Below are positions 32,032-53,506 of a stretch of DNA of 64,000 nt, piece by piece. The DNA comes from Trogon surrucura. Taxonomy: Eukaryota > Chordata > Aves > Trogoniformes > Trogonidae. Under the pieces are notes generated by a model, which saw only the letters and a program-made list of their open reading frames with translations, was not told where the DNA came from and searched no databases. The position numbers and the translations under genes were made by a program. Numbering within the stretch: the first letter of the stretch is position 1; each line of letters opens with the position of its first letter. The stretch covers positions 6,998,644 to 7,062,643 of the forward strand of contig CM036657.1 of assembly GCA_020746105.1 (NCBI GenBank). Direction: 5' to 3'.

Positions 32032-32659
32032 GTAGATCTTTTGGGACAAGATGGATGTTTCAACAGTGGGACAGACTAGGCTTGTTTGTTGGGTGGTTTC
32101 AGGAAATATAGTATGCTATTTGGTTACCTGAACAAATATTAACGGTAAAAAGAAGCATAAAGAAAAATCCTGTAGATTCTGAACTGGGGTATGTGGGATG
32201 GTGTCGCAGCCCATGATCTGCCTCCTCTCTTTGTGATCCGTGTTATAAACAGTGGATATTCTGTGGACTATATCCTGTTACATAGTTATCTGTGTATTGC
32301 AGTTACTTGATAGAATGACCCAGGTGATTCTTTATAATTTGTGTGAAATAAACCTGCTTTCAAGCACTTCAGAGCAAGGGGAAGAGATCAAATGAAACCT
32401 AAATTCTGAATCACTGTGTGTGTGTGGGGGGGTTGTTTTTGTTTTGGGTTTTTTTTAGCATCTTTAAATATAACATTTTCAGCTGTATTGGAAGCTCAGT
32501 GGGATTTTTTTTAAAGGAAAAAGTATGTTTTTGAGTTACTAGCTGACGTGCGGAAAACAGACTCCACAATCAATTAGATTGTAAAGTAGGTATGCTTATT
32601 CAGTGCTGGGCAGCACGGGGGTATCTTACCAAAGTCGTGCGCACCTCAACGCGGTGTTC
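32032..32659. other. HAUS1 intron
   Basis: No feature recognised apart from short T- and GT-rich runs near 32,410-32,460. Confidence 0.45.
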
Positions 32660-32832
32660 ATAGAATCATAAAATGGCCTAGGCTGGAAGGGACCTTAGAG
32701 ATCATCTAATCCAACCTCCCTGTCATGGGCAGGGATGCCTCTCAACTAGATCAGGCAACACATGAGGACCGAACGGGAATCGAACCCGCGACCTTTGGTG
32801 TTTCAGCACCACACTCAACTGAGTGAGCTGTT
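32660..32832 (-). mobile_element. tRNA-CR1 composite SINE
   Basis: On the minus strand a tRNA-like head with a B-box GGTTCGATTCC is followed by a CR1-type tail (AGGTTGGATTAGATGATCTC) ending in the ATTCTATGA repeat. It lies in HAUS1 intron. The layout matches tRNA-derived SINEs of songbirds such as TguSINE1. The head cannot be a working tRNA gene because the acceptor stem is not closed. Confidence 0.8.
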
Positions 32833-33836
32833 ACATATTCATAGAGTTGCACAATACAGCTATACATATGCATAACCTGTCCCACTTCATATTAAAATAA
32901 GTTCTACCACGTCATTTACATAAATTCTTCCCAACTGTGCTTGCACAGTGCCTCCTGGTGGTGGCCCTTGAGGGTCATGGGGATGAAGGCTCGTAGTCTT
33001 CTTCATTGTGTACTTTTCACCTTTGGTTCTTGCGCAGACTCGGTCCTCTTTTGGCTTTCATCCAAACTGCGGAGCTGGTATCAACTGGTCTTTAACTGCT
33101 TCAATGGGTTTCTACAATGCTTGACTACTGTTAAGGAATAGCTAACAATCTATGTGATTAATCAATAGCTTTGCCTTTGCTTAGATGCAATCATCTGCTA
33201 GTTTTCCTATAATCCTCTTTTCACTAGCTACAGATTTCTCCAGCTTTGTGATGAAGCATTTGCGCACGCGCAACGTAGTTGTGGTGTTCTGTCTGTGCTC
33301 AACATGTTTTAACGTTATTTGCTATTACTTAATGAGAACTTGGTCTTTCTCCCCATTTCTTTTGCTAGCTTTTCCTGCATGTTCGTTAAGTTGAACAATG
33401 AAAATAGGTTTCCCGATTTTCATGTTGTCATTCTCATGAACCAGCCCTGGGTGCAAAAGTTTGCATTGCAGTGTTTCAGTAGAGTACTAGCTAAAAATAA
33501 CTTTTGTGGAATTTTGCATACAAAAAGTCACAAGCAATTTTCTAGATTTGTCTTCTATAACCTGAGCATAAGGGCAGGTTTCACTCCCTGACATTTCTGT
33601 ACCTGCTTTGCCAAGAGTTCAGTGAAAAAAAATGATACCTCTGTGTAAAATTTGAACTGACTGATAACTGATTGAATAGCAGATCTTTTAGCTTTCTGTG
33701 GAATTTAAGAAGGATCATGAAAGCTCTCACCACCATTCTCTGAATTCTGAAATGCTGTAAATAATTGATGTAAATTAGCAGAAGAGATCCACACTTCTAC
33801 AAGACTAGAATATAATTTGTCTTGCTCTCTTCACAG
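32833..33836. other. HAUS1 intron
   Basis: About 1 kb with no gene recognised. Open frames are short and lack homology I can identify. Confidence 0.45.
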
Positions 33837-33899
33837 AAACTGGATGTACTGCAGGAAGTAATTGTGCCATCGAAGAAGAAAGCGGAATCCTACCTAGAT
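33837..33899 (+). pseudogene. HAUS1: HAUS1 penultimate-region exon
   Basis: 63 nt between CTTCACAG and a GTAATT donor. Encodes KLDVLQEVIVPSKKKAESYLD, matching the human segment reading LKQQTIPLKKKLESYLDL (from memory). Open here. The final exon was not found before ATP5F1A. Confidence 0.78.
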
Positions 33900-33981
33900 G
33901 TAATTCCTGTAATTATTTTTTCCACTGTTTTCTTTCCCATCAAATTAATTTTAATGGACTTTGGAATGTAAAGGATAGTGT

Positions 33982-34368
33982 TGTGACGGTTTCAGTGGAT
34001 GGTTTGATGACCTACAGGTCTATTAATGGTGTAAATAGATTAGTCTTTTAGTTGGAGCACCTCAGGTCCCGCCCAACGAGCTGTAAATAGCTACAGCAGC
34101 CCCCTCCCCAAGATAGGCACAATTGCTTTGCTTGCCCTCTGCTCTGTGGCTAGTCACTGCCCTTCCTGAGGCTACTTATAAAAGGTGGCCTGATAAACGG
34201 TGGGTGTTGCTGGCTCCACCCCAGCTCTCTCAGCAGCTTCAAAAAAAAAAAAAAAAAAAAGAAAAAAGCCCCCCAAAAGAGCTTTTTTTTCGGCCCTTTT
34301 TGCTGCAGCACCCTTCCCCAGTGCAGTCTTACCTGCTCTGAAATGAGACAGCACAGAACTCTGTCACA
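33982..34368 (+). mobile_element. LTR-like element
   Basis: Starts TGTGACGGTTTC and ends CTGTCACA. It contains a TATA-like CTTATAAAAG near 34,173 and an A19 run near 34,242. No matching target duplication was found, so the ends are uncertain. It lies between the last HAUS1 exon and the ATP5F1A 3' end. Confidence 0.45.
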
Positions 34369-34748
34369 GCATCAGACTGTTAAAGCATACTGTGAGGTCA
34401 GGTTACCACCTGTGATGAGACAGCATAAACTGCTTCCCCAGTTGTTTGCCTTTCTGTGAGACCAACTGTCCCGTGACAAGGATAAAAACTGCAAGAGCAA
34501 CCCTCAGCACCATCATGATAGGAACTGCCATCTCAGCCACAGAATCCAGCTGCTACCCCTACTCCTTCTTATAAGGGGAGCCTGATCCACCTGACAGTTA
34601 AGGTGCCATTTAATTTTTCAAAGTTCCTTTAGCAAGCATGGGTCCAGAGGGGTTTAACTCCACGGTTTTAAAAGCACGTGGTACTCAAGCAGCCAGCCAG
34701 AAAGGCAATTATGTAGAACAGAATATACAAGCCTTTTTACATAGAAAT

Positions 34749-34754
34749 TTTATT
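34749..34754 (-). terminator. ATP5F1A: ATP5F1A polyadenylation signal
   Basis: AATAAA on the minus strand, about 100 bp after the ATP5F1A stop codon. It sets a short 3' UTR and a transcript end near 34,730. Confidence 0.75.
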
Positions 34755-34853
34755 CTGAGAACTGTACATTCAAGTTGCATATACTTTTAAGTCTGTGACG
34801 GAGCTGGAGCACAGGATCACAACAGCCTGGTCAGTTTGAAGAGTTTTAAGAGT

Positions 34854-45029
<10,176 letters not shown>

Positions 45030-45240
45030 AATGACAAAGATGGCGGCGGCTGCTAATACTCCAGAGAAGGATAAGAGGAGACGGACAATAACCTTACACT
45101 ATCTCCACAAAATGGCGGTGAAGTCCTCCGCCCTTCTTCGCGTCGAGGCTACGCCCACGGCGTGGGAAGGGGCGGGGCGGGGCGCGGCCCGGAAGTGCTT
45201 CCCCCGCCCCTACCCTCCCCCTCAGGCGCTGTGAGGTCTT
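45030..45240 (-). promoter_or_regulatory. ATP5F1A: ATP5F1A promoter and 5' UTR
   Basis: GC-rich block directly upstream of the start codon, without a TATA box. It holds an ETS/GABPA-type CCGGAAGTG (about 45,189-45,197), tandem GC boxes (about 45,168-45,182) and two YY1-like ATGGCGG motifs on the plus strand (about 45,038 and 45,114). ETS, Sp1 and YY1 sites are usual for nuclear genes of oxidative phosphorylation. The transcription start is not determined. Confidence 0.7.
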
Positions 45241-45455
45241 TTCCCTCCTCATGCATCTGTGCCGTGAGGAAGTATATGTACACATATATATACATAAAAC
45301 AATAAAATAAACCGAAACAGTTGCGGCAGGTGCACTTGAAATGGCCCTCGGCGGGCGGAAGGGGCGGAGAGTGGTGACGGGGCGGGGTTGGGGGAATGAA
45401 GTAGGCAGGAGTCGGCGTGAGGCAGTTGTGGGTGCTGTGGGGCAGTCCGGGGACA

Positions 45456-45830
45456 TAGAATCATGGAATCGTTTAGGTCAGAAAAGACAGAATCACAGAA
45501 TTATTGAGGCTGGACGAGACCTCTGAGATGATCAAGTCCAGCCGATGACCCAGCACCACCACATCGGCCAGACCACGGCACTCAGTGCCACATCCAGCCT
45601 TTCCTTAAACACCTCCAGGGACGGTGACTCCAGCCCTTCCCTGGGCAGCGCATCCCAGTGCCTGAGCACCCTCTCCGTGAGGAAGGGCTGCCTGAGATCC
45701 AACCCAAACCTGCCCTGATGCAGCTTCAGGCCATGCCCTCTGGTCCTGTCACTGGTTGCCAGGGAGAAGAACCCGACCCCCACCTGACTACACCCTCCCT
45801 TCAGGCAGTTGTAGAGAGTGATGAGAGAAT
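45456..45830 (-). mobile_element. CR1 3' fragment upstream of ATP5F1A
   Basis: Minus-strand CR1 tail, ending ATTCTATG at 45,456 and encoding the C-terminal ORF2 segment (LRHWDALPREGLESPSLEVF). It sits about 220 bp beyond the GC-rich promoter, so little ancestral upstream sequence survives. Confidence 0.88.
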
Positions 45831-45955
45831 AAGAAAGTCGAGTGTCTACAAATGGGTGATAAAACCAGAAGGGGAGTGTGTGGGTTTTTTTCTTGTTAGT
45901 GATGGAACAAAGAGGAGAGTGTCCTTCATGAACGAGGGAGTCCCAGGATGCAGTC

Positions 45956-46965
45956 TGTGAGGAGAAGATAATGAGACACCTTGACCATTAGGGCTATCAA
46001 TTAAGTCAACAGCAAGGATGCTTTAAACTTCTGAACTCTGAGAAAGAGTGCGCAGGCTTAATAGGCCTTTGAATATTCACTTCTCCACCCTGGGCGGCAT
46101 AAAGTTGGAGTTAACGAAACACGCGATGTGTGTTGTTAAGGGGGGTACATGTTAAGGGGGAACACGGAATAGGCGGATCGGCAAGTCTGTACCTTCTGAG
46201 TGCCTCAGCCAATGGGGAAAGGGAGAGGGTTTCATGCAGCCGGGAAATTAGGATAAAAGGAGGCTGTGTCCTCCGGCAATTGGAGAGACCTCCCAGGGAC
46301 TGGGCAACCCCGGTGAACTCTCCCTTTAGTCGAATAAAGTTAAGACTCCTCTGTCTTCTTTGTGAACACTGACCTCTGGCAACATGATTTTCCATACAAC
46401 TGAGGGCTCATCCTGGATCCTTCTGCCTTCCAGGGACAGCAGACGGTGAACAGGACTGATGGCGCGCCTCACCAAGATTTCGGTGATCAGTTCCCTTGGG
46501 CGGCTGCTGGCACTGGACGACTGAGTTCCCAAGACTGTTCAGAAACAGACGAGTAATGGTCTGAGTTGGTCCGTGAAGAGGCACGAAGGAAAGGGCCAGA
46601 GGTACCTCAAGGGGTCCGAAGGAAAGGACCGCAAAAACTCACCAGTGAGTATGGAAACTTTGGGGAGTAAAGGACGCCCAGAGAGGGCAGTAAAGGGACT
46701 GTCAGGAAGGAGCCCTGACGCTTGGGATGATGATCCGGAAATACCCCTGGAGTCTCCCTTGGGGAGAATGTTGAGGTTTTGGGAGAGCCTGCACATTCCC
46801 CTAAAAGTAACCAAGGATATAATGGTAAAGTTTTGCTATTTTTCCTGGCCAGACTATATTCTGGAGAGAGGATATAGATGGCTCCCTCTCGGGACTAATG
46901 ATGTCAGTCTCTGTTGACTTTTATGTTCATATTTGCTCAGTTGTGGATACCCTACATTTTGCAGT
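45956..46965 (+). mobile_element. ERV1 (gammaretrovirus-like) 5' fragment
   Basis: LTR 45,956-46,398 (TGTGAGGAG to CCATACA) with a GATAAAAGG TATA box near 46,251 and GAATAAAG near 46,333. Two bases on is TGAGGGCTCATCCTGGATC, a mutated proline-tRNA primer site. A leader and the start of gag follow. The element is cut off at 46,969 by ERVK-B. It is the only ERV in the window with a proline-type primer site. Confidence 0.78.
46573..46917 (+). pseudogene. gag: ERV1 gag matrix fragment
   Basis: 114-codon frame whose second half (SPLGRMLRFWESLHIPLKV and onward) resembles gammaretroviral matrix. It ends at a stop at 46,915 and the rest of gag is missing. The first half probably belongs to the untranslated leader. 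Confidence 0.6.
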
Positions 46966-46969
46966 TAGC

Positions 46970-47386
46970 TGTGCTGGCAGCACTGCGTTGCAGAATTAAG
47001 ACTTTCGTCCTTGAGCTCTTTTCTAAACAAGTGCATAACTCTTGCTTGCTAATTATGAAAAGAGACCCTGACCAGCCGAGTACAGCTCATGTTGGGAGTT
47101 TGCTCGTGAGAATGGACAGATAAGACGCTTCTTATACACCAGATGTGCATGGGAGTGAATGGGAGAGTGTGATCTAAACAGACCTGGGAAAGTCTGTTCT
47201 CCCTGTGTGATAAGAGAGTGATTGAAGGAGTATGTGAGCTGATAACAACCCTGGCTGCATAGTCTGGTCTCTTGTTTGTAACCCAAAAATAGTGCTTCGT
47301 GCTAGTAGGTATAAATATGTGTGCCTGCTTGCAATAAAGTGAATTCCGTTTTCCACCATCTCGGAGTTCGTGCGTGCTTCTCAACA
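46970..47386 (+). repeat. ERVK-B 5' LTR
   Basis: TGTGCTGGCAGC to TTCTCAACA, 417 bp, with TATAAATA near 47,310 and AATAAAG near 47,333. Its U3 part was captured by mosaics M1 and M2. The primer site TGGTGGCCCAGATCGGGAC starts at 47,389; I do not assign its tRNA. Confidence 0.85.
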
Positions 47387-47569
47387 AATGGTGGCCCAGA
47401 TCGGGACTTAATCGTCTCCAGGAGAAGTACCCCCCAGTGAGCCGAACGGGGTGATGAATTAACTGACGCGTCCATCCTCGCCTTTCAACAGGAAAACAGG
47501 TACGGGGATTGCGGCCGGGGGACAAAAACGGGGCAAAACGCGACACGATCGCAGCAACTTCATCATGAT

Positions 47570-49297
47570 GTGCTGATGCGTATTGCAAAGGAGCGCGGGT
47601 ATAAGATTAGGCTGCAGAAAGTGACTCTGTTACTTTTATGGATTGGTCGTAATTGCCCCTGGTATCCTGAAACAGGATCTTATGAAATTAAGGATTGGAA
47701 ATGTGCAGGCGAAGAGCTAACTAAAGCACAACATGCTGGTCATGACAGTTCACCTGATAATATAGTGACACGGAAAGCGTTGTTTGCGGCGTTGCGCTCA
47801 CCGAAACCACGCGTTGCTGATGCCAGCTCTGAGAGCAGCGTGGCGAGCACCGCGGGCAATTCGGCAGATACTGGTGAAAATGCTGTTGCTACTCAGCTCG
47901 CTAATGATTTAATTGACTTAGCACCTAGGCTACAGAAAGAGACTGCAAGTCAAATGATGTGTGTAAACCTTTTGTCTTCTCAAACTGAAACGGCGGTACA
48001 GACTAGCCAGATAAACCTCACCAGTTTGCAAGGAGGATTGATGAGTGGCTATGAGGGAATTGTGCTGAGAACTAGGGATCCGGAGGAGGATGACAGTTTC
48101 TTTAATTTTGCTCCTGGCGACCCAGAGTCAGAACTCAACCTTTATCCTCCACTCACACCGATTAGAGCCATGGTGGCATCTGCACCTACTGCTCAGGATG
48201 TTTTTTTGGGACTTGTGGAAAAAGGAAAGGGGCTGTCAAAATCTGGCTCGCAGCTGTGTCAAAATAAGGGTCAGATGAACTCTCTTGTTCCACTCAATTA
48301 TCGACCCCCACCCTATGCACCCCCTCCCTTATCTTCTCCACAGGTTTGTCCAGCGCCGTCTTCTATTACCAGGGTTCAGATTTCCCTGACGGATATTTTA
48401 ACCGATCGTGATGAGCATGGTTTCCTTAACGCTGACTTTTTTCCTGAGGTAGTTAAAGCTATGCCAGTAGTTATGCATACGTGGCCGGATGGGACTCAGG
48501 CACCAGAACATCAACAGATTTCTCATAGCACGCTGAAAGAGTTGTGGCGTACAGTTGCTGAATCGGATATTCAATCATCCTATACTGAAAATTTAATAGA
48601 GACAATGAAAGAGGCTTTTCTTATGGTTCCTCATGATTGGAAGGTGATATTTAAGTTGATTTTAACACCCAGCCAGTATACAATTTGGTATGTAGAATAC
48701 AGGGAATTTTGTATATCCCATGCTACAGTAGCTCAGAATAATAATGCTCCAATTAACCTGGATCAACTGTTGGGGGAGGGTCAGTTTGCGAATCCACAGC
48801 TTCAAGCTCATTTTACTACAGAATTTTTACAGCTCACTGCACAATTAGCAACAAAAGCTTTTAAAAAGATTCCTGACATGAAAAAATCCAGCAAACCTTT
48901 TAGTACTATCAGACAAGCTAATGATGAAGCCTACATTCAATTTATTGATAAATTACAGCGAGCTATTGAAAGACAGGTAGACGTACCAGTGGCAGCAGAT
49001 GCATTATTACTGCAGCTTGCTGTGGAGAATGCTAATGCGGACTGTAAAAGAATTCTGGAGATGCTGAGATCCACTAACAAAACAGCTACTGCTATAGACT
49101 TTATTAAGGCTTGCATGCATGTGGGATCGGATAGGTATAAGGCTGAGATGTTAGCATCTGCATTGGCTCAGCAGCTCTTCTCATCTCAACCGGTAAATAT
49201 TGTTGCTGATTCGCATTATGTATATGGCCTTTTGTGCAGAATTGAGTTTGCCTTTTTAAAACATGTTTCTAATTGTGTTCTTTTTATGTTGTTTCAG
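47570..49297 (+). pseudogene. gag: ERVK-B gag fused in frame to RNase H
   Basis: 576-codon frame. The N-terminal matrix (VTLLLLWIGRNCPWYPETG) is betaretroviral p10-like. Late-domain motif PPPY lies within NYRPPPYAPP. Capsid is at about 280-530, with the major homology region QANDEAYIQFIDKLQRAI. After ALAQQLFSSQ it passes directly into RNase H-like NIVADSHYVYGL, so nucleocapsid, protease and RT are deleted, yet the frame stays open. The last ~25 residues are uncertain. The start used is the first Met in frame; the original start may lie slightly upstream. Confidence 0.85.
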
Positions 49298-50370
49298 TAG
49301 TGAGGTGGACTGCGAACTGGCTAAGGGGAAGAAGCCAAAGAGTCGTGGTCAATGGGGCAGGGTCTGGTTGGAGGCCTGTATCCAGTGGAGTCCCTCCAGG
49401 GTCGGTACTGGGACCAGTATTATTCAATATATTCATCAATGACTTGGATGAGGGACTAGAGAGTACTATCAGCAAGTTTGCTGATGACACCAAGCTGGGA
49501 GGAGTGGCTGACACGCCAGAAGGCTGTGCTGCCATCCAGCGAGACCTGGACAGGCTGGAGAGTTGGGCGGGGAAAAAATTAATGAAATATAACAAGGGTA
49601 AATGTAGGGTCTTGCATCTGGGTAGGAACAACCCCAGGTTCCAGTATAAGTTGGGGAATGACTTATTAGAGAGCAGTGTAGGGGAAAGGGACCTGGGAGT
49701 CTTGGTGGACAGCAGGATGACCATGAGCCAGCACTGTGCCCTTGTGGCCAGGAAGGCCAATGGCATCCTGGGGTGTATTAGAAGGGGGGTGGTTAGTAGG
49801 TCGAGAGAGGTTCTCCTTCCCCTCTACTCTGCCCTGGTGAGGCCACATCTGGAATACTGTGTCCAGTTCTGGGCCCCTCAGTTCAAGAAAGACAGGGAAC
49901 TGCTGGAGAGAGTCCAGCGCAGGGCAACTAGGATGATTAAGGGAGTGGAGCATCTCCCTTATGAGGAAAGGCTGAGGGAGCTGGGGCTCTTTAGCTTGGA
50001 GAAGAGGAGGCTGAGGGGTGACCTCATTAATGTTTACAAATATATCAAGGGTGAGTGTCACGAGGATGGAGCCAGGCTCTTCTCAGTGACAACCACTGAT
50101 AGGACAAGGGGTAATGGGCTGAAACTGGAACATAAGAGGTTCCGCTTAAACTCGAGAAGAAACTTCTTCTCAGTGAGGGTGACGGAAAACTGGAACAGGC
50201 TGCCCAGAGACGTTGTGGAGTCTCCTTCTCTGGAGACATTCAAGACCTGCCTGGACATGTTCCTGTGTAGCATAATCTAGGCGTTCCTGCTCTGGCAGGG
50301 GGATTGGACTTGATGATCTTTCGAGGTCCCTTCCAATCCCTAACATTCTGTGATTCTGTGATTCTGTGAT
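49298..50370 (+). mobile_element. CR1-D LINE in ERVK-B pol
   Basis: 5'-truncated CR1 beginning in RT ([18 protein letters not shown]) with [27 protein letters not shown] and the ORF2 C-terminus (frame to 50,280). The 3' end has ATTCTGTG repeats. Very close to CR1-B in sequence, hence a recent copy of the same subfamily. Confidence 0.93.
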
Positions 50371-51287
50371 TATGCTTACTTTGTAGTAATCGGATACACC
50401 GATACTTTGTGACACATATTCGTTCTCATTCTAATCTGCCTGGCCCGTTAGTCGAAGGTAATGCTCGGGCCGATTCTCTGGCTGCTGTGACTGCTGTTCC
50501 TGATGTATTAGGACAGGCTAGACTTTCGCATGCTTTTTATCATCAAAATAGTAAGGCTTTATCCCAACAGTTTCACATAACGTCTCGACAAGCTCAAGAT
50601 GTTATTCTGTCATGTCCAGATTGTCAAGCGATCATGTCACTGAACTCTAATATAACAGCAGTCCCTCGTGGTCTTGCTCCCAATGACGTATGGCAGATGG
50701 ATGTTACACATATAGTTGAATTTGGTAAACTGAAATCTGTGCATGTTACTGTAGATACCTTCTCATCTTTTATTGTTGCCACAACGCACAGTGGCGAAAA
50801 GTTTAGAGATGTTCGACTGCATTTGCTACGTGCTATTGCCACATTAGGAGTGCCATCACAGATAAAAACAGATAATGGTCCAGCTTACGTTTCTAACAAT
50901 TTTAAAGAATTTTTACAGGAATGGGGAATATCCCATGTGACGGGGATACCTTATTCACCAACGGGACAGAGCATTGTGGAAAGAGCACATCTCACGCTGA
51001 AAAGAATGTTACAGAAACAGAAAAGCACCGTTGTCGGAATGTCTCCACACGAGAAGTTGTCTAAAGAGACGTGCTTATTAAATTTTCTGAATATATCCAT
51101 CTTTGATATGTTAACTCCTCATTTGAGATTTCAGAAGGAAAAAGAGGAAGACTTGCCAAAGCCTAATGTACTGTATAAGGACATTCATACTAATGAATGG
51201 AAAGGTCCAGTACCTGTCTTGACTTGGGGAAGAGGTTATGGCTGTGTTTCTTTATCCACAGGACCTTATTGGCTGCCAGCGAAATGA
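50371..51287 (+). pseudogene. pol: ERVK-B RNase H end and integrase
   Basis: Starts with the RNase H C-terminus (THIRSHSNLPGPLVEGNARA). The integrase zinc domain follows (SHAFYHQNSKALSQQFH with CPDC). The catalytic core has D in WQMDVTH, D in IKTDNGPAY and E in GQSIVERAH, the DDE triad. The C-terminus is NEWKGPVPVLTWGRGYGCVS. The frame 50,409-51,287 is open, so this module looks chemically intact, although the provirus has no RT. Confidence 0.9.
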
Positions 51288-51687
51288 ATTAAGCCATTTA
51301 ATGACCATGATTTGGTTCCTATCCTGCATGATGTGGCTGTGCAGCATCCTGTTACTTCAACAGTGGTAGCAGCAATGCGACTGTGTACTGGGCCCACCTG
51401 CTGAATCCCTTTGTTTTGCACAGTGACATGGTGGGACCCTGAGGTACCGATGACCAACGATGACATGGATTGGACTGGCAGAAGATGCTTATGACTGATG
51501 GCAGAGCAATTATGGGAAAATGTAACTGTTTTCAATGTTACCCGTTGTACTGATATGTATCCTCTTTGTGTGACTGACAATGAAGCTTATATCGGTTGTG
51601 TAAGACTGTCTACTCAAAACCACATAATAGGTGTTAAGGTTCCTGGTACTAAACAGCAGAGTGATCTTTCTTAACTAAAAGCAAGGA
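51288..51687 (+). pseudogene. env: ERVK-B env remnant
   Basis: Matches the env remnants of M1 and M2 (for example GGTGTTAAGG near 51,630). Frames are broken and most of env is missing. It is cut at about 51,687 by CR1-C and continues at 63,430. Confidence 0.75.
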
Positions 51688-51763
51688 ACAGAGGGCCCTA
51701 TCTGCTGCCCAGATCCGACCCACAGGAAAGTCTGCTGCCTCCCTGGGGCCCGAGTTAAGGATG

Positions 51764-52578
51764 TGTCCTGGGTTTAGCTAAAAACCCAGTCCTGTTTAGA
51801 GCTTTTTACTTTCCAGTTTAGTGTCTTCTGAAAGGCTGCACGTTCTGAAGTCAGCAGCATGTTTTGCAGACAGTGTCTGCTACTGGCAGTGATAACACCT
51901 GATGCTTACAGTTACTGCCTGGGACTGGTATGTAGAAAGGCTCTTGCTTATACTTATTCCTATAGTGACCAAGGCCACTGCTGGCTCTTGTGTGCCACTC
52001 TGGGGTGCTGGGTAGTAAGAGGGGGCACAAGGAAGTAAAAGGTGGCACCTCCGGGGGGGGTAATAGACAGGACAGGTGACCAACGAGAGTATTCCATCCC
52101 ATATACGTCATATCTAGTATAAATTGAGTGATCACGAGAGTTTCGGCCCTTTTTTCGGCCTTTTTGCCCTTTTCGCCTTTTTTTCTGCAATGGCCGGTGT
52201 CCAGAGAGGACTCCATCTGACCTCCTGCTTTTGATCCGGATCCTGAGTTCCCGAATCCAGCTCCCTGTATCCAGCTCCCTGCCGCCGCTGAGCCTGGGGT
52301 TTCCCCAGTGCCTCCTGCTCTGCAGCACCAGTGGTGATTGCTATTGGGGGAGGGAGTCGGGTTTGATATCGGGCTACTATCTATAGTTGTATATACTTCT
52401 TTACTTTTATCTTTTTACCATTATTCCTATTATTTTCATTAAAACTGTTCTAGTTTTTCTTCTCTAACACGTAAGTCTCTCTGCCTCATTCCCTTTTCTC
52501 TTCCCGTTTAGGGGGGGGAAGAGGGGTTTAGAGAGCGTCTGTCCGCGTTAGTGGCCGGCCCAGTCCTAACCCACGACA
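51764..52578 (+). mobile_element. ERVL solo LTR in CR1-C ORF1
   Basis: 815 bp, TGTCCTGGG to CACGACA, flanked by GGATG at 51,759-51,763 and 52,579-52,583. Same family as the ERVL-1 LTR. The intact duplication shows that an entire provirus was reduced to one LTR by homologous recombination. Confidence 0.93.
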
Positions 52579-52880
52579 GGATGTTATCAAGAAGCTTCCT
52601 GGTCTGGTCAAACCCATGGACTATTACCTGCTTTTGGTTATGCAGATCGGTAATGATGAGATAGTAGAGAGATGCCAGAAGCAATCAAAAGAGACTTTAG
52701 GGCACTGGGGCGGATGCTAGAAGGATCAGGCGCACAGGTTGTGTTTGCCTCTATTCCTTCAATTATGAGGAAAAATAGTGGTAGGTTTGACAAGGTGCAG
52801 CAGATAAATACTTGGCTAAAGGGGTGGTGCCAGCGGTCTAGCTTTGGATTTTTTAACCATGGGGAGATCTACAGGGCACC
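52579..52880 (+). pseudogene. CR1-C ORF1 esterase region
   Basis: Encodes YLLLVMQIGNDEIVERCQ, then, after a frame break near 52,672, FRALGRMLEGSGAQVVFASI and INTWLKGWCQRSSFGFFNHG. These match the SGNH-type esterase domain carried by CR1 ORF1 (block with the GxND-type motif, then the terminal His region). Its role in retrotransposition is unresolved. It continues after the next LTR at 53,507. Confidence 0.8.
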
Positions 52881-53506
52881 TGTCATGTCCCGACCTTTCA
52901 GGACCTTGACCCAGGTTCGCCGATTCCCAGACCAGGATTAAGGTGACTTACACCAAGGATCCGAACAACAATTTTATTTACCAACTACCTGACAATGAGG
53001 TATTTCAATTGCCCACTCAGCGCGACCAACACGCTTCACAACAAGAAGTCACCAGTAAGCAAAAGAAACCGACCTTGCCATAGATAGTTCCCTGTTAAAG
53101 CTAGAGAGAGAGAGAAGGAAAGCGATAGAAAAGGGAAAAATCACCACCCCTGGATCCAGCGACGATCACAGCAATCCTCTAGTGGTGGGCGAAGAGCGCC
53201 CAACTGCCCGGGGTGATCCCCTTTTATACAGTCCAGTTCCCGCCACAGACCGGGAACCAGTTTGGGGGATGGTGGGGGCTTCTGAGGGGGGATGTGTTAC
53301 CCCTCCCTCTCCTGGCTTCTTGCAGCCACAGCTCCAAGCCCTATCCACTCCCACAGCTCCACCGGTGCAGGGCTGGGTCAGGCAGCTCAGCAAAGGGCTG
53401 AGTCACCCCCCCACAAAAACACAGACAGGCGCCAGGAAGGCGGCTCTGGCTTGTTTGGGTTCAGAGAAAACCTGGACTGTTTGAGACGTCTGTCTAGTCC
53501 CTCACA
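52881..53506 (-). mobile_element. Solo LTR (antisense) in CR1-C ORF1
   Basis: 626 bp on the minus strand, TGTGAGGGACTAG to GGGACATGACA, flanked by GCACC (52,876-52,880 and 53,507-53,511). Contains TATAAAAGG (about 53,220) and AATAAAA (about 52,970) in the proper order for the minus strand. Not closely related to the other LTRs in the window. Confidence 0.88.

Larger units (their letters stand above)
18245..33899 (+). pseudogene. HAUS1: HAUS1, decayed gene with exons scattered among ERVs
   Basis: Exon-like blocks at 18,245-18,287, 24,356-24,490, 25,368-25,491 (duplicated at 31,058-31,181), 31,968-32,031 and 33,837-33,899 match successive parts of HAUS1, an augmin coiled-coil subunit for spindle microtubule branching. 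Splice signals remain. The third block has frame breaks at an A10 run and again near CTGATCCC. The fourth has a one-base frame break before HESVVNLPE. First, central and last coding exons were not found. Introns survive, so this is not a retrocopy. It reads as the degenerate W copy of a Z gene. HAUS1 and ATP5F1A converge here, whereas in human (from memory) they are divergent neighbours. Confidence 0.82.

Noticed and set aside
32755..32832. tRNA gene on the minus strand
   Set aside because: The A-box and B-box-like parts are followed directly by a CR1-type tail, and the same composite recurs elsewhere. It is a SINE head, not a functional tRNA gene.
33982..34560. A longer LTR extending to about 34,600
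   Set aside because: Several TG and CA pairs are possible and no target duplication supports any of them. Only the shorter TATA-bearing segment is reported, with low confidence.
45240..45455. HAUS1 first exon in a bidirectional promoter with ATP5F1A
   Set aside because: I looked for it because of the human arrangement. No translation in this block resembles the HAUS1 N-terminus, and HAUS1 exons lie at the other end of ATP5F1A.
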